In this document: positions 5,934 to 7,591 of the stretch, piece after piece | How the letters are laid out: every line of letters begins with the position of its first letter | Position numbering within the stretch: position 1 is the stretch's first letter | Source: CAZCAC01 sp964496575 | Lineage (GTDB): Bacteria; Planctomycetota; UBA1135; GCA-002686595 | NCBI GenBank assembly: GCA_964496575.1 | Contig: CAZCAC010000208.1 | Location: 1 to 7,591, forward strand | Reading direction: 5' to 3' | DNA: 7,591 bases | Position numbers and translations under genes: made by a program | Notes under the pieces: generated by a model | Databases searched by the model: none | Told to the model about the DNA's origin: nothing | Seen by the model: the letters and a program-made list of their open reading frames with translations, nothing else

Positions 5934-7418
5934 TCAGGGGAGCCAGGCAATCGCGTATCCATTCGAGGCGTTGAATCCCGACCCGCACGGCGAGTTGAAC
6001 GGGTTCCTGTACCAGCACTGGTAGTACTTGGTGTCGCCTGGGTTGATGTTGCCGGCCTTGGCCGAGATGCCGATGGTTGTGGATGAAGCTCCGCCTCCAT
6101 CCGCGAATCGAACCTGGAGACGGATCAGGTTGCCTCCGGCACAACGGAGACCGTCGCCCCAGAGAAGGCCCGGAGACAGGTCGTTTTCGGCCTGGAGGAA
6201 CAGGCCCGACTCGGTGGGTTCCTGGCGTAGCGCGGTCAGAACAAGCGTGTCGCCTGTTATGCTCGCGGTGCCGCTGCCGGTGAGCCGCGCGCCCTCGGGG
6301 AAGAACCCGTTTGCGCATCCCGAGCCCGGTACGCCGCTGCTGTTGTCGTTCGTGCACGGGCAAGGGGTTCCTGAACCTGGATCACCATAGCAGTATGGAA
6401 TACCAGGGATGGAATCGATGTCGTAGTGATAGCCCATGTCCACAATGCCAGTGTCCTGCAACAGATCCGTCCTCGTTGTTCCCGTGGCCATCGACGAGTT
6501 GGGATCCCCGGCATTCACACACGGGTTTGTGACTCCGGGTTGACACGGGTTTTGTTGGAGGCGGTAGTCGCCATTGACTGGATCGATGAAGAGTGGGTCG
6601 GCGTCTATGTTCCCAGTCCCAGAGTAGCCACCCCGTATGTTGCAGTGCGTGATGACTGCCTGCCCGATGATCTCCTTGGGACCGGCATTGTCCCATACGA
6701 TGCAGTTAGTGATGGTGGTCTGAGTCGAGGAGGAGCAGAGAATCCCACCAGCATAGACAATACCGCCTGAGTCGTTTCCGGTAATCGTATTCCCCGTAAT
6801 GACCAAGTCTGACACGTGGCAGTAGATGCCACAACCAAGGGAAGTCACAGTCCCAATTAACCGGTTCCGGGCAATCACGTTGTTGACCATCACGGCAGAC
6901 GAATACCTGCAGGAGATGCCACCCCCAATACAGGAGATGTTCTCCATGCGGTTTTCCGCGATCACATTGCCCGCGATCATTGGGCTAGATTCGTAGCAGT
7001 AGATGCCCCCTCCCTCGAGAACCGTGAAGTTATCGCAGATTCTGTTGTTGATAATTGTCGGAGAAGAAGACTGGTTGCAGACAATGCCGCCGCCATAGTC
7101 AGCATTTCCACCAGTAATAGTGAATCCATCGATCGTGGAGGATAGCCCCTCTCCCGACGTGAATGTGACCACGCTCCCGGACTGGTTGCCGTCGATGGTC
7201 GTCACCACGGCCCCCTGCTCACTCCTTACCGTGATGGCCTTGCCTATGAAGTTGATGCTCCCCACATAGACACCTGGCCGAACGACGACCTCGTCCCCAT
7301 TCACAGCGGCATTGATTGCCTCCTGGATCGCGACGTAGTCATCCGGCACCCAGATCGTGTTCGAGAACCCGGACGACGCAGTGAGGAATGCAACCGCAAG
7401 AGAAAAAGGCCAGCGCAT
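5934..7418 (-). CDS. Secreted right-handed parallel beta-helix repeat protein with planctomycete-type C-terminal module
   Basis: With the start at 7418 the protein has 494 residues. Residues 1-20 form a short Sec signal peptide (Arg2, hydrophobic core 4-14). IWVPDDYVAIQEAINAAVNGDEVVVRPGVY (22-51, first and last parts shown by IWVPDD and RPGVY) is the typical opening of pectate-lyase/NosD-like beta-helices. Rungs of about 28 residues follow from roughly 95 to 245, built on a GGGI-x-C ... SS-x-x-x-I-x-x-N pattern, with one Cys per rung at 114, 141, 170, 200 and 228. DADPLFIDPVNGDYRL (272-287) and DTGIVDMGYHY (322-332) close this part. A C-terminal module (about 340-494) opens with a Cys/Gly/Pro-rich segment (CYGDPGSGTPCPC) and ends NASNGYAIAWLP; I recall it as a recurring tail in planctomycete secreted proteins. 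No catalytic residues can be assigned, so it may be an enzyme on polysaccharide or a structural surface protein. Its GC is lower than that of iorAB. Confidence 0.85.
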   Translation of the reverse strand: MRWPFSLAVAFLTASSGFSNTIWVPDDYVAIQEAINAAVNGDEVVVRPGVYVGSINFIGKAITVRSEQGAVVTTIDGNQSGSVVTFTSGEGLSSTIDGFTITGGNADYGGGIVCNQSSSPTIINNRICDNFTVLEGGGIYCYESSPMIAGNVIAENRMENISCIGGGISCRYSSAVMVNNVIARNRLIGTVTSLGCGIYCHVSDLVITGNTITGNDSGGIVYAGGILCSSSTQTTITNCIVWDNAGPKEIIGQAVITHCNIRGGYSGTGNIDADPLFIDPVNGDYRLQQNPCQPGVTNPCVNAGDPNSSMATGTTRTDLLQDTGIVDMGYHYDIDSIPGIPYCYGDPGSGTPCPCTNDNSSGVPGSGCANGFFPEGARLTGSGTASITGDTLVLTALRQEPTESGLFLQAENDLSPGLLWGDGLRCAGGNLIRLQVRFADGGGASSTTIGISAKAGNINPGDTKYYQCWYRNPFNSPCGSGFNASNGYAIAWLP

Positions 7419-7425
7419 AAGGTGC

Positions 7426-7431
7426 ACCTCC
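7426..7431 (-). promoter_or_regulatory. Ribosome binding site that sets the beta-helix start
   Basis: GGAGGT on the - strand stands 8 nt before the ATG at 7418. It favours this start over the ATG at 7433, whose own codons contain the ribosome binding site, and over the ATG at 7574. The chosen start also puts the signal peptide at the very N-terminus. Confidence 0.75.
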
Positions 7432-7568
7432 ATGATGACTTGGCTTTGGGCGGCTCCTTCGAGTGCATCCAGAATACTCCATATTCCCTCCGGGCGGTGG
7501 CGCAATCTCGGGCTCTTCCGGGACGAAGTGCCCCAAGGCAGGGCTCCTGACATAGGTGCGTGGAGTGG

Positions 7569-7587
7569 CGGCATTGGCCGAATGCCG
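7569..7587. other. Perfect 7-bp hairpin near right edge
   Basis: CGGCATT (7569-7575) pairs perfectly with AATGCCG (7581-7587) around a GGCCG loop. On the + strand two G-U pairs (7568 with 7588, 7567 with 7589) could extend it to nine. It lies about 150 nt upstream of the beta-helix start and may end a transcript or belong to an operator. The window stops 4 nt later, so its context cannot be read. Confidence 0.35.
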
Positions 7588-7591
7588 TTCA

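Noticed and set aside
5527..6363. Open frame of 278 residues on the - strand spanning the end of the beta-helix gene and the gap
   Set aside because: It overlaps the real gene in another frame, has Arg/Pro/Ser-rich content and shows no recognisable domain.
7419..7574. Earlier start for the beta-helix protein (ATG at 7574)
   Set aside because: It would bury the signal peptide behind 52 unrelated residues and has no ribosome binding site; GGAGGT stands directly before the ATG at 7418.

Overview
The window is GC-rich bacterial DNA, most likely from a Planctomycetota bacterium or a close relative. I base this on the C-terminal module of the secreted protein at the right, whose Cys/Gly-rich start and closing ASNGYAIAWLP-type motif I recall mainly from planctomycete secreted proteins. 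The transposase type, common in that phylum, and the high GC fit too. The assignment is an inference, not the result of a search.

Layout. Positions 1-326 carry no convincing gene. They hold a short array of 28-nt units, three good and one degenerate, spaced 42, 42 and 41 nt apart, each good unit centred on an 8-bp palindromic stem. Next is a two-gene operon on the + strand. Gene one (327-3752) is a 1141-residue fusion: an indolepyruvate:ferredoxin oxidoreductase alpha subunit (TPP core), then a GltD-like FAD/NAD(P)H oxidoreductase with its own N-terminal Fe-S domain, then a C-terminal 2[4Fe-4S] ferredoxin domain. Gene two (3749-4372) overlaps it by ATGA and encodes the beta subunit. A 22-nt hairpin follows the operon. 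From about 4424 to 5733 lies an insertion-sequence-like element with an intact DDE transposase (4491-5552). Positions 5553-5933 hold no gene I can support. On the - strand, 7418-5934 encodes a secreted right-handed beta-helix protein. The last 170 bases are its upstream region.

How the genes work together. The two + strand genes supply all the parts of a 2-oxoacid:acceptor oxidoreductase: the TPP site and ferredoxin domain on the fused alpha chain, and the gamma-type domain on the small subunit. The fused GltD module suggests that electrons from oxidative decarboxylation of an aryl-pyruvate (or another 2-oxoacid) pass inside the complex through Fe-S clusters and FAD to NAD(P)+, rather than leaving only on a free ferredoxin. 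The fusion is visible in the sequence; the electron route is inferred. The transposase and the beta-helix gene have no evident functional link to this operon. The beta-helix gene also has visibly lower GC than the oxidoreductase genes.

I see no CRISPR array, tRNA, rRNA or defence system. The most interesting items are the IorA-GltD-ferredoxin fusion and the hairpin repeat array ahead of it.
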